Positions 26,114 to 35,899 of a DNA stretch of 64,000 nt are shown here, in pieces. Made by a program: the position numbers and the translations under genes. Numbering within the stretch: the stretch's first letter is position 1; every line of letters begins with the position of its first letter. This DNA comes from Mimachlamys varia. Lineage: Eukaryota > Mollusca > Bivalvia > Pectinida > Pectinidae. The notes under the pieces were generated by a model. It was not told the DNA's origin. It searched no databases and was given only the letters and a program-made list of their open reading frames with translations. The DNA lies in assembly GCA_947623455.1 (NCBI GenBank), contig OX392535.1:40758688-40822687 (forward strand), read 5' to 3'.

Positions 26114-26840
26114 TTCTCAGTGGTATAGTTGTCCTAGTACATAATTCAGGGGTATATCTGCCTTACATGTAGTACATTACTGAGTGGTTTGTCTGTCCTA
26201 GTACATTACTGAGTGGTTTGTCTGCCCTAGTACATTACTCAGTGGTGTATCTGCCCTAGTACATTTCTCAGTAGTATAGTTGTCCTAGTACATTATTCAG
26301 GGGTATATCTGCCTTAGTACATTACTCAGTGGCTTGTCTGCCCTAGTACATTACTGAGTGGTTTGTCTGCCCTAGTACATTACTGAGTGGTTTGTCTGCC
26401 CTAGTACATTTCTCAGTGGTATAGTTGTCCTAGTACATTTTTCACGGGTATATCTGCCTTAGTACATTACTCAGTGGTATATCTTTCCTAGTACATTACT
26501 GAGTGGTATAGTTGTCCTAGTACATTACTCAGTGGTGTAGTTGTCCTAGTACATTACTCAGTGGTGTAGTTGTCCTAGTACATTACTCAGTGGTGAAGTT
26601 GACCTAGTACGTTTCTCAGTGGAATGTCTGCCCTAGTACATTACTCAGTGGTATATCTGCCCTAGTATATTACTCAGTGGTATATCTGCCCTAGTACATT
26701 GCTCAGTGGTATATCTTCCCTAGTACATTACTGAGTGGTATATCTGCCCTAGTACATTACTCAGTGGTGTAGTTGTCCTAGTACATTACTCAGTGGTATA
26801 GTTGTCCTAGTACATTACTCAGTGGTATAGTTGTTCTAGT
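26114..26840 (+). repeat. Array A internal duplication 3, right copy
   Basis: Same variant order as 23,615-24,340, including the ACATGTAG insert near 26,163 and the TTTTTCACGGGTATATC unit. Confidence 0.8.
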
Positions 26841-28588
26841 ACATTACTCAGTGGTGTAGTTGTCCTAGTACATTACTCAGTGGTGTAGTTGTCCTAGTAC
26901 GTTTCTCAGTGGAATGTCTGCCCTAGTATATTACTCAGTGGTATATCTGCCCTAGTATATTACTGAGTGGTATGCCTGCCCTAGTACATTACTCAGTGGT
27001 ATGTCTGCCCTAGTACATTACTCAGTGGTAAATTTGTCCTAGTACATTACTGAGTGGTGTAGTTGTCCTAGTACATTACTCAGTGGTGTAGTTGTCCTAG
27101 TACATTACTGAGTGGTGTAGTTGTCCTAGTACATTACTCAGGGAAATGTCTGCCCTAGTATATTACTCAGTGGTATATCTGCCCTAGTACATTACTCAGG
27201 GGTATATCTGCCCTAGTACATTACTCAGGGGTATATCTGCTCTAGTACATTACTCAGTGGCAAAGTTGTCCTAGTATATTACTCAGTGGTGTAGTTGTCC
27301 TAGTATATTACTGAGTGGTATAGTTGTCCTAGTACATTACTGAGTGGTGTAGTTGTCCTAGTACATTACTCAGTGGTGTAGTTGTCCTAGTACATTACTC
27401 AGTGGTATAGTTGTCCTAGTACATTACTGAGGTGTATAGTTGTCCTATTACATTACTCAGTGGTGTATCTGCCCTAGTACATTACTCAGTGGTATATCTG
27501 CCCTAGTACATTACTCAGTGGTGAAGTTGTCCTAGTACATTACTCAGTGGTATAGTTGTCCTAGTACATTACTCAGTGGTGTATCTGCCCTAGTACATTA
27601 CTCAGTGGTATATCTGCCCTAGTACATTACTCAGTGGTATAGTTGTCCTAGTACATTACTCAGTGGTGTATCTGCCCTAGTACATTACTCAGTGGTATAT
27701 CTGCCCTAGTACATTACTCAGTGGTATAGTTATCCTAGTACATTACTCAGTGGTGTATCTGCCTAGTACATTACTGAGTGGTATATCTGCCCTAGTACAT
27801 TACTCAGTGGTATATCTGCCCTAGTACATTACTCAGTGGTATAGTTGTCCTAGTACATTACTCAGTGGTATGTCTGCCCTAGTACATTACTCAGTGGTAT
27901 ATCTGCCCTAGTACATTACTCAGTGGTATATCTGCCATAGTACATTACTCAGTGGTATATCTGCCCTAGTACATTACTCAGTGGTGTAGTTGTCCTAGTA
28001 CATTACTCAGTGGTATAGTTGTCCTAGTACATTACTCAGTGGTGTAGTTGTCCTAGTATATTACTGAGTGGTGTAGTTGTCCTAGTACATTACTCAGTGG
28101 TATATCTGCCCTAGTACATTACTCAGTGGTATAGTTGCCCTAGTACATTACTCAGTGGTATATCTGCCCTAGTACATTACTCAGTGGTATAGTTGCCCTA
28201 GTACATTACTCAGTGGTATATCTGCCCAAGTACATTACTGAGTGGTATAGTTGTCCTAGTACATTACTCAGTGGTGTAGTTGTCCTAGTACATTAATCAG
28301 TGGTGTAGTTGTCCTAGTATATTACTCAGTGGTGTAGTTGTCCTAGTACATTACTCAGTGGTATATCTGCCCTAGTACATTACTGAGTGGTATAGTTGTC
28401 CTAGTACATTACTCAGTGGTGTAGTTGTCCTAGTATATTACTCAGTGGTATAGTTGTCCTAGTACATTACTCAGTGGTAAATCTGCCCTAATACATTACT
28501 CAGTGGTATAGTTGTCCTAGTACATTACTCAGTGGTGTAGTTGTCCTAGTATATTACTCAGTTATGTTTTGTCCCAATATATTGACTC

Positions 28589-29776
28589 GCCTTTTTATTT
28601 GATTATGTTTTTCGGTTCATCTGGTTCTTTTCAGTTTGATCATAATTCGTATTGACATTATGCAGGATTTTTTTCAAAACTCCAGCCTTTATCTATAGTT
28701 TTTGATAATTTTTTGTTTGTTTACGTCATGGTGTGTTATCTTGAAATTGATTATCATACCATGTCTTTCTGAAGTTTATCTATCAAGCTATTTCCTTCTG
28801 AATGTATTCTTTACGTATTGACGTCGACAGAAATGGTTTTATGGTAGCTGAAGACAGATTTAAGTCCTAGTATCATCTGACTTATCTCAGGATCAAATAT
28901 AATCTGATACATATAGCACTGTCTAGGCCTATTGTCTTGTTGAATTGCTTCTCGTAATAAATATTCATCAGAATTTCGTCTCGTCTTATAAGTCCAGCCT
29001 GTTTCGTTCCATGTACAAGTTAAGCCATATGATTAAGCATTTACAAAATCATACCCTATCGCAAATAACAATTTATGGGTGTGAGAGTAATGAAAGCCAC
29101 CATGTGTTGTAAAAGTAGATTTATGTAAAATATCGGGAAAATAAAACGAATATACAAAAATAATAATAATAACTTACGGGTGTTTACAAAGATATATTTA
29201 CAATTGTACATTTATGCATCAAGTTCCGTTTCGGTTACTAGGACTTTGATCGAAACGAGTATGAATACGAACGTGAGATGGAGGTTAGAAAACAATACAT
29301 ATCACACAGAATTCTCGTTTCGGCGAGAAAAAATAGACAACTTCTTGACTATTTTATTCCATTTAAATCGCACAATGGGTAAAATCGAATAAATGTATAA
29401 AAAGAAGCGTTGTCATTACAAGTATGAGCTTTTAATCACTCACTGTCTGCCATTCAGCAAGTGTCCCCTCCCTGAGTTTTTCCTCCACCTGAAGTCATAA
29501 ACACGCTATATCATTTATAATGACCACAATTATTTTATATATTATTTAGACAGAAACAGTGCAAAAGAAGAAAAATGTTTCAACTTTTCGACTGTATTCT
29601 AACGTTTCCGTTCCAGGAGAAAGCACGTGAAACATTTCGGTCTCTCGAAAACGAGCACGCAACATGGGATGTTCTGCCAATACAACATTCAAGAGTTTCT
29701 TGGAGCTACACTTTGTTTTATTTTAGGTCATAATTATATGGGTAGAATATGGTTAGAAATGGAGATGTAAATATAA
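28589..29776. other. AT-rich DNA, nothing recognised
   Basis: No repeat or gene was identified. The 70-codon frame at 29,180-29,392 has no family resemblance. Confidence 0.45.
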
Positions 29777-29937
29777 GCATTTAACTGCATTCTGTTTCAA
29801 GTTAAAGGCGATATGAACGCTCATTGCATTACAGGAAGATAAAATATGAACCGTTAGCGCGGTTCATGCTATTTCCCTGTAATGCATTGGGCGTTCATAT
29901 CGCCTATAACTCGTACCAGAATGCAGTTTAATGCTTA
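29777..29937. mobile_element. Palindromic fold-back element with CGTTAGCGC loop
   Basis: The left arm carries GCATTTAACTGCATTCTG, AGGCGATATGAACGCTCATT, GCATTACAGG and ATGAACCG. The right arm carries CGGTTCAT, CCTGTAATGC, GGGCGTTCATATCGCCT and CAGAATGCAGTTTAATGC in reverse-complement order. Arms of about 75 bases meet at CGTTAGCGCG. No coding capacity is present. Its architecture matches the smaller hairpin at 13.9 kb. Confidence 0.8.
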
Positions 29938-30564
29938 AAAGAGGAAGGTTGCGTTTGAACACTAGTGTATGTTCGTGTAGTTCTGCACATCATTTTTCTT
30001 ATTCAATGTTAGTGTATGTATACGCACAGTGCACGGGACAAATATTTGTAAATTTAGATATATAGAACAGCTGATACAGTGTGATATCCGATCTTGAATA
30101 AGGGAGAACCAACAGAGGATGTCGGACCGTCTGTAAGATCAATTTCTAATACTATGTTATACCGAGAGGTTTACTTCCGCGAGACAATCCCATCGCGGTC
30201 TAATAGTAACGATAGTTAATACAACAATCGATGATGTGGTTGGATATAAATAACGTACTTGTATATGATATATATCAAAAGCCAAAAAAAAGTCTATACG
30301 TGCATGAAACATAAAATCACAAATATTAGAACAGTTAAACTAATGTCAATACCAGATTAACTTTGACAGGTGACTGTAGACAGGTGATAACCGAAGATAA
30401 ATGCTTGTTGTAGACAGGTGTTTCAATCAGATAATTGCCAAGTAAACACCAGTTGTTTATATATACATGTACATACATACATAAATGACAGCTATATACA
30501 TGTAAAGCTTTAAAAAGATAGTTGTTTTTTTTATAAATATATCATCTTTATCAACAATTATGAA
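29938..30564. other. Unassigned AT-rich DNA with three CAGGTG words
   Basis: GACAGGTGA-type words occur at 30,367, 30,381 and 30,415. They are not a clear array. Nothing else was recognised. Confidence 0.4.
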
Positions 30565-31075
30565 ACAAGTTGTTGTGATGACAATAATACTCGGTTCTCA
30601 TTCTGAGGATTGATGCTTTCTTGGATGTGACCAAGATTTGCATGGCAAATGTCTTCAATGAAGCAGAAGACGCTTACTCTTCCGGAACACCTGGGCCCGT
30701 ATTCATGAAACCGTTCTCATGTACAAGCATGGATTTCGTGCTCAACACTGATTTCTTGTTATGGCTCTAATTGATTTTAAAAAAGCCCATGTTGTCAAAG
30801 TATTTGGGGAAAATAAATATCCATGGAACAGAATTCTAATTTTAACAGTTACAATTGACTTTTTGATCGTTGACATGCTTTATGTGAGTTTCAAGGAAAC
30901 TGGCTTGGGCACAGATATCATACTTGAGCATGAGAACGGTTTCATGAATACGGCCCCTGGTCTTATTATCTTGTGCTTTTACGAGAGTCTCGATGTAAAT
31001 ATTTCCTTTGTCCCTATTATGCCTTTCGTTTAATCGATTTCGAGTTCGGATTATGGTTTTGTTGACGCTTTGGTA
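30565..31075 (+). mobile_element. Retroelement 3' tail (copy 2), interrupted by a MITE
   Basis: The text runs from TTGTGATGACAATAATACTC through CGGTTCTCATTCTGAGGATT, ATGAAGCAGAAGACGC, ACTCTTCCGGAACACCTGG, then (after the MITE) a GGTCTTATTATCTTGTGCTT block, GTAAATATTTCCTTTGTCC, GTTTAATCGATTTCGAGTTC and GGTTTTGTTGACGCTTTGG. The same order occurs in the uninterrupted copies at 34.4 and 53.6 kb. The 90-codon frame at 30,761-31,033 spans the MITE and tail and is incidental. Confidence 0.75.
30695..30955 (-). mobile_element. Palindromic-ended MITE, copy b (interior inverted)
   Basis: Ends GCCCGTATTCATGAAACCGT and its reverse complement bound a 261-bp element flanked by a perfect 5-bp direct repeat CCTGG (30,690-30,694 and 30,956-30,960). 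The interior (ATTTCTTGTTATGGCT on the left; ATTGACTTTTTGATCGTTGA on the right) aligns with the reverse complement of the interior of copy a, so this copy sits in the opposite orientation relative to its host retroelement tail. Confidence 0.85.
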
Positions 31076-31384
31076 TTCTCTGATTTTCTTTCTCCAACTT
31101 ATTCTACAAAAAAGTTGTTATAGTCATGCGGAATTTACAAGAGGTTGTCGTTAAAGGCAGGATATTTTAAAAGAGAAATGGTTGCTTTAGACAGGTGATA
31201 GATAAAACGGTGGTCGTATGGAGATATTAACGCAAATGCAACGTTTCAAGAGTACGGTCCAGGGTATGTACAGGCAGGTGGCCGCTATAGACAAGTGAAC
31301 ACTTAACAGAGCTAACTGTTATAGTATAACTAAATATAATTACAATCAAAGATGGTTGCAGACCTGTTATTCAGCTAAGATAAA
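31076..31384. other. Unassigned spacer
   Basis: Two further CAGGTG words occur at about 31,193 and 31,275. Nothing else was recognised. Confidence 0.4.
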
Positions 31385-31855
31385 AGCCCTACAGGGAGAG
31401 TGAAAGAAATGTACTTGCTGCCCCGATTGCAGGATCGTAAGAGGCGTCTAAACTTGGGATAATATTTTTCTCTATTTTCTTAACAACTTTCTCCTTCCTC
31501 ATGTGTCCCTTGACACTGCCTCCCTTTTGGCCTTTAGTTGAGCGTTGGTAACTGGTTGGAAGGCTTTGGATTCTGTACCCATTGCCGAGACATCCCAAAG
31601 CTGTAAACTGGTAGACGCACAATAGTTGGAGTGGAACGACTGGTTTACTAGTTGTCAGCATAATGTGACCGGCTCGGTGTCTGCTTGGGACCTTCAGCAG
31701 TATACTTCAGTGTACATGTGGTCACACTTTAAATCGTCAAACGATCCGGATTATCGCAAGGAGGCTTACTGAAGCACACACACACAAACACACTCGCATT
31801 CGACACACACACCCACATCGTATACAGCGAAAGGCCGTACCTAAATTACACTAGC
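31385..31855 (-). mobile_element. Dispersed element B, reverse-strand copy
   Basis: Read on the minus strand, the order is a GTGTGT-rich stretch, AAGCCTCCTTGCGATAATCC, GACGATTTAAAGTGTGACC, CTGCTGAAGGTCCCAAGC, CGGTCACATTATGCTGACAA, a CGCTCAACTAAAGGCC block and CGCCTCTTACGATCCTGCAA. This is the same as the copy at 9.0-9.5 kb, but the TTAACAGCC head is not clearly preserved. The 90-codon reverse frame at 31,389-31,661 lies wholly within the repeat and is not a gene. Confidence 0.7.
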
Positions 31856-32230
31856 TGTCAAATTGAAATACATATTATCCTGGGGAGGATATCTCACTTA
31901 CAGAGTAACACGTGACGAGTATCCAGGAAAGAACATTACAAATAGAACATTTCGTCTTTTTTTGTTAGTTGAATTATTTTGAATAAATATCAGCAAATAC
32001 TGTATTTATTTCATTGCTCGAAGAATGGACTGCCTTGCTCCAATGTTAGCTTGTAAGTTCGATGTGTCGTGACACTTTATCGAAAGTGCGGATGAATATG
32101 TTATTTTAGAGTTTGATACTAAATACAAAAAAGTTTTTATCATTTTATCATTTTCATGTATATTGAATTCAATATAAGGCAGCGTCCTAGGCCTGCTTAC
32201 TGCTTTTTGACTTACTGTTTACTGCCGACT
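31856..32230. other. AT-rich spacer, nothing recognised
   Basis: No repeat or coding content recognised between the element B copy and the 32-bp array. Confidence 0.4.
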
Positions 32231-33470
32231 GCTTCCTGCCTGCTATATTTTCCCTGCCTACACCTTCCTGTTATATTTTCTCTGCCTACACCTTCCTGCC
32301 TGCTATATTTTCCCTGCCTACACCTTCCTGTCTGCTATATTTTACCTGCCTACACCTTCCTGCCTGCTATATTTTCCCTGCCTATATATTCCTGCCTGCT
32401 TTATTTCCCTGTCTACACCTTCCTGCCTGCTTTATTTTCCCTGCCTACACTTTCCTGCCTGCTATATTTTCCTGCCTGCACCTTCGTGCCTGCTTTATTT
32501 TTCCTGCCTACACTTTCCTGCCTGCTATATTTTCCTGCCTACACCTTCCTGCCTTTTATATTTCCCCTGCCTACACCTTCCTGCCTGCTTTAATTTCCCT
32601 GCCTACACCTTCCTGCCTGCTTTATTTTACCTGCTTACACCTTCCTGCCTGCTTTATTTTCCCTGCCTACATTCTCCTGTCTGTAATATTTTTCCTGCCT
32701 ACACCTTCCTGTCGGTTATATTATCCCGCCTACATTTTCCTGCCTGCTATACATGTATTTTCCCTGCCTACACCTTCCTGTCTGCTATATTTTACCTGCC
32801 TATATTTTCCTGCCTGCTATATTTCCCCTGCCTACACCTTCCTGCCTGCTACTTTTTCCCTGTCTACACCTTCCTGTCTGCTATATTTTACCTGCCTACA
32901 TTTTCCTGCCTGCTATATTTTCCCTGCCTACACCTTCCTGTCGGTTATATTTTCCCGCCTACATTTTCCTGCCTGCTATATTTTCCCTGCCTACACCTTC
33001 CTGTCTGCTATATTTTACCTGCCTACATTTTCCTGCCTGCTATATTTCCCCTGCCTACACCTTCCTGCCTACTATATTTTCCCTGCCTACACCTTCCTGT
33101 CTGCTATATTTTACCTGCCTACATTTTCCTGTCTGCTATATTTGCCCTGCCTACATTTTCCTGCCTGCTATATTTTCCCTGCCTACACCTTCCTGTCTGC
33201 TATATTTTACCTGCCTACATTTTCCTGCCTGCTTTATTTTCCCTGCCTACAATTTCCTGCCTGCTATATTTTCCTGCCTACACCTTCCTGCCTTTTATAT
33301 TTCCCCTGCCTACACCTTCCTGTCTGCTACAGTGTATATTTTCCCTGCCTGCTATATTTTCCTGTCTGCTCTATTTTTCTGCCTACACCTTCATGTCTGC
33401 TATTTTTCCCTGTCTACACCTTCCTGTCTGATATATTTTCCTGCCTACACGTCCCTTCCTGCTATATTTT
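32231..33470 (+). repeat. Array B: 1.24-kb minisatellite of a 32-bp unit (~39 copies)
   Basis: The unit is pyrimidine-rich: a CTGCCTACACCTTCCTG part followed by CCTGCTATATTTTCC. Variants include ACATTTTCCTG for ACACCTTCCTG, TTTACCTG for TTTCCCTG, and GTCTGC for GCCTGC. Some units are 31 bases. The plus-strand unit contains no stop codon in any frame, so frames of 145, 259 and 149 codons run through it (32,156-32,593; 32,753-33,532; 33,142-33,591). They encode a Pro/Leu/Cys/Phe-rich 32-residue periodicity (three units make 96 bases). I see no promoter, splice or signal context and read the frames as passive. Confidence 0.95.
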
Positions 33471-34389
33471 TAGTTTTTTATTATTATTTCAGTTTTTGGT
33501 CCCAATGCTTTTCTCGTGTGAATTTCATGTAGAACCCCCTTTGGGAGAGGGTGTCGTGGGTTGGGTCGGAGAGTGTACATCAACATTTTAATTGATTTAT
33601 CTTTAAACCAGAAGCTAATTCCCCAGGTTGTTCTTAGTGTCAAATACACAACATATCTTAAAACCTCGTACCATAATAACCGTAACGTTTATAAAAGTGT
33701 CCAAGTATTAACATATAGGTCATTTGTTTGTTATCCAAGGTTAAACTGTCAAGGGAAACTGTCTATTGATTGATAGAAAGGTCAATATGGCGGTTGTCTC
33801 GACTCGACCAAACACTCACCGAATTGCCGTACACAGCTAGGACATAACTTATATTAGTGTGTTGATGTATTTCAGCCATAGATCCAATAGGTCGGTATGA
33901 AATATCGGCACCGTCCAGGCTGCTGACCTTCCTGCATTTGAACGGCCAGGTCATTCACGTCTGGCTATATAGATAATGTTCTGGTTCAATTTGTTTAGAG
34001 ATTTGCCTTAGTGACTGATTAGGGATGCAGTGCATTTGTATAAATAAAAACCTCGTTTTGACTTGTTCGATATAAACAAAGAGGCCCAGAGGATGAACAC
34101 TGTGAAAGTTCAATGTTCCTTAAGGCAATGTCTCCAAATGAATTTGGTTCTTCGTATGTTATACACATGTATGATCTAGTTCAACTAGACTTTGATCAAT
34201 TTGTAATTGGTAGGTTGCACAGACAACAAGAGTCTTGTTTAACGAGACTGACACCTTTATTTATACATCCTGGCCTTAAATCTCTTCGTATGTAAACATG
34301 CTGATGATTAATTAGTTTAAAGTTCACTAATTCACTTTGGGTTAAAGTTCGTATTTACATTTTTTTTGGTCCCATTGAGAAATATTATA
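33471..34389. other. Mostly unassigned DNA
   Basis: AAAGAGGCCCAGAGGATGAA near 34,078 resembles the start of a common mollusc dispersed repeat, but I cannot delimit it. Several 60-80-codon frames here are incidental. Confidence 0.35.
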
Positions 34390-34652
34390 CATTCTTGTGG
34401 ACGCTTTTTGAATATGTTCATTAGTAAGCATGCTGTTTGTGATGGAGGCCATTATATTTACTTGGATTTGACCTAGCTCTACATGGCGGGTGTCACCGAT
34501 GAAGCAGAAAACGCTTAGTCTTCCTGAACACCTGGTCTTATTTTTTAATTCTTTTATAAGTGGCTCCATGTACTGTTTTCCTTTGTTCATGAATTATGTT
34601 AAATCGATTTTGTCTCCGGATTACGTTTTCCTGACGCTTCGGTATTCCCTGG
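34390..34652 (+). mobile_element. Retroelement 3' tail (copy 3), uninterrupted
   Basis: GGACGCTTTTTGAATATGTT, a GCATGCTGTTTGTGATGG block, CATGGCGGGTGTCACCGATG, AAGCAGAAAACGCTTAGTC, CTTCCTGAACACCTGGTCTT, TTAAATCGATTTTGTCTCCG and TTTTCCTGACGCTTCGGTAT follow the same order as the other copies. Here the CCTGG is intact and shows the empty site used by the MITE in copies 1 and 2. Confidence 0.75.
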
Positions 34653-35410
34653 TTGTTTTACCCTTTTTCATTCTTTCAAGAAATCACCTATCAATGCTTA
34701 AAATATATGTATTCCAGGAAAGCATTTATCAACGAATTTTACATTTCCTTGGAGCGGTACGAGAATCTTCAATTTGGCCTTGAGAACAATTTTCCACTTC
34801 CCGTCTCATGATAAATTATACATGTACGTATTACGGATTTGCCACTCTCGTTATGTATTGGCTGTTTATTATTACGGAGACGTGATGATGTCGAAAACAT
34901 TTGATAAAAGATTGTCTTGAATACATCAAGGCTGGCCAGGGAAATAGATAAAGACATTATCGTTTTCTTCCAAAAAACACACCTATTATATGGTATTTTT
35001 ATCCAATTTATATCATGATTCGATGAATAGTTATCAATATATTCAATAGCGTACAGATTTTTTAAAATAAATTCAATGTTCAAGGTTGAACTTTTGGTTC
35101 TTCGCTTTCATTTTCATATCGATTCTATTGTCATTTTGTCACTGTATTGTTCACTTAATGTTCTCCCTAAATACATTCGTGTTTATTTAATTCATGAAAT
35201 CAATTCACATGGATACCGTTGGAAACCTTTGGGTCGATTTCTTATGAACAAGATTTACATGAATACACTATAGCCTTTTATTCAGATATTTTATTTTTTC
35301 ATAGTCATTTCAATTAAACCTTATTGTGGAAAATACCTCTTGTTCTTATTCGGTATCAAAATTGACACTGATGATACACATATAACCAGCAAGCGACGCA
35401 CGAAACAAGG
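34653..35410. other. AT-rich DNA, nothing recognised
   Basis: A 104-codon reverse frame at 34,769-35,083 and forward frames at 34,490-34,783 and 35,076-35,273 have no recognisable domain. Confidence 0.4.
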
Positions 35411-35630
35411 GGTTGTGTTAACAAGTGGTTAAGGCGCCTGACATTCTGCTTCAACTTATACCACTATCCGTCCATTACTAGGCCGCAGTCCTCAACTGGG
35501 TCGCGGGTTCGAATCCATCATGGAGCAGTGGCCAGGAACTGATCTTAAGTCGGTGTTATTTTTCTTTGGGAACTACGACTTTTCACGTTCTTATTCGGTC
35601 ATTGCTGTTAATAGGAGACGAATCACAAAC
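35411..35630 (+). mobile_element. tRNA-headed SINE
   Basis: A Leu/Ser-tRNA-like A-box region (AACAAGTGGTTAAGGCGCC, about 35,421-35,438) is followed by an exact B-box GGTTCGAATCC at 35,506-35,516. These are the two parts of an internal RNA polymerase III promoter. The gap between them is longer than in most tRNAs, and no acceptor stem can be closed, so it is not a functional tRNA gene. The tRNA-unrelated body starts near CATGGAGCAGTGGCC. The 3' end is uncertain. Confidence 0.7.
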
Positions 35631-35899
35631 CAAGCCAGTACGAAACGAGTATTTGTGAAAGTACAACCCCGCACATAGCATTAATCGTGTTCAATTCGTC
35701 TCTCTCTTAAAGAGATGGTGTTTCAAGTACATGCTATAGCTAAGGAACCGCCATTCTAGGTCCTTAAGTGGGCTCGAGACCAGTGTTTCCTATTAAATGG
35801 CATCGAGGTGAGACTCCTTCTTCCTCGCGCCAAATTCTTGACAGGGATAACATAGATTAAGTTATTATTAAGTTGTTGACGTAGAAAAAGAATAGTGAT
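35631..35899. other. Unassigned spacer
   Basis: Nothing recognised between the SINE and the CACGTG repeat block. Confidence 0.35.

Larger units (their letters stand above)
16233..28588 (+). repeat. Array A: 12.4-kb minisatellite of a 29-bp unit (~425 copies)
   Basis: Every unit holds a constant part (consensus ACATTACTCAGTGGT) and a variable part that is mainly either ATCTGCCC or AGTTGTCC, ending in CTAGT or CTAAT. Other recurrent variants are CGTTTCTCAG in place of CATTACTCAG, GAATTTGTCC, AAAGTTTTCC, GTTTGTCTGCC and TTATTCAGGGG. Unit length is almost always 29 bases, with rare indels such as the extra bases near 17,890 and the TTACATGTAG insert near 23,665 and 26,163. The first and last units are degenerate (AATGACTCAGTGG on the left, TCAGTTATGTTTTGTCCCAA on the right). 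The unit contains TAG, so long frames do not form. Flanks are unique AT-rich DNA. No function is implied by the sequence. Confidence 0.97.

Noticed and set aside
16241..28570. ACTCAG words in the 29-bp array as AP-1/NF-E2 sites
   Set aside because: The consensus unit reads TTACTCAG, one mismatch from TGACTCAG. Only the degenerate first unit has TGACTCAG, so a binding-site claim is not supported.
16233..28588. CRISPR array (29-bp repeats at regular intervals)
   Set aside because: The repeats are head-to-tail with no unique spacers, no cas genes are present, and the surrounding DNA is animal-like.
30761..31033. 90-codon forward frame as a gene
   Set aside because: It crosses from the interior of MITE copy b into the retroelement tail, so it is a chance fusion of two mobile elements.
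30367..31280. Scattered CAGGTG words near 30.4 and 31.2 kb as a remnant of the 17-bp array
   Set aside because: Only the GACAGGTG core is shared; spacing is irregular and the ACATATCA part of the unit is absent.
31389..31661. 90-codon reverse-strand frame as a gene
   Set aside because: It lies entirely in a reverse copy of dispersed element B, and the homologous copy at 9.3-9.5 kb is not open.
32156..33591. Forward frames of 145, 259 and 149 codons as a hydrophobic Cys/Pro-rich protein gene
   Set aside because: Same reason: a stop-free 32-bp satellite. The frames overlap each other, begin at chance ATG or TTG codons, and the peptide period simply mirrors the DNA repeat.
35411..35520. Functional tRNA-Leu or tRNA-Ser gene
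   Set aside because: The A-box and B-box are present, but the spacing is too long, the acceptor stem does not close, and an unrelated body follows. It fits a tRNA-derived SINE.
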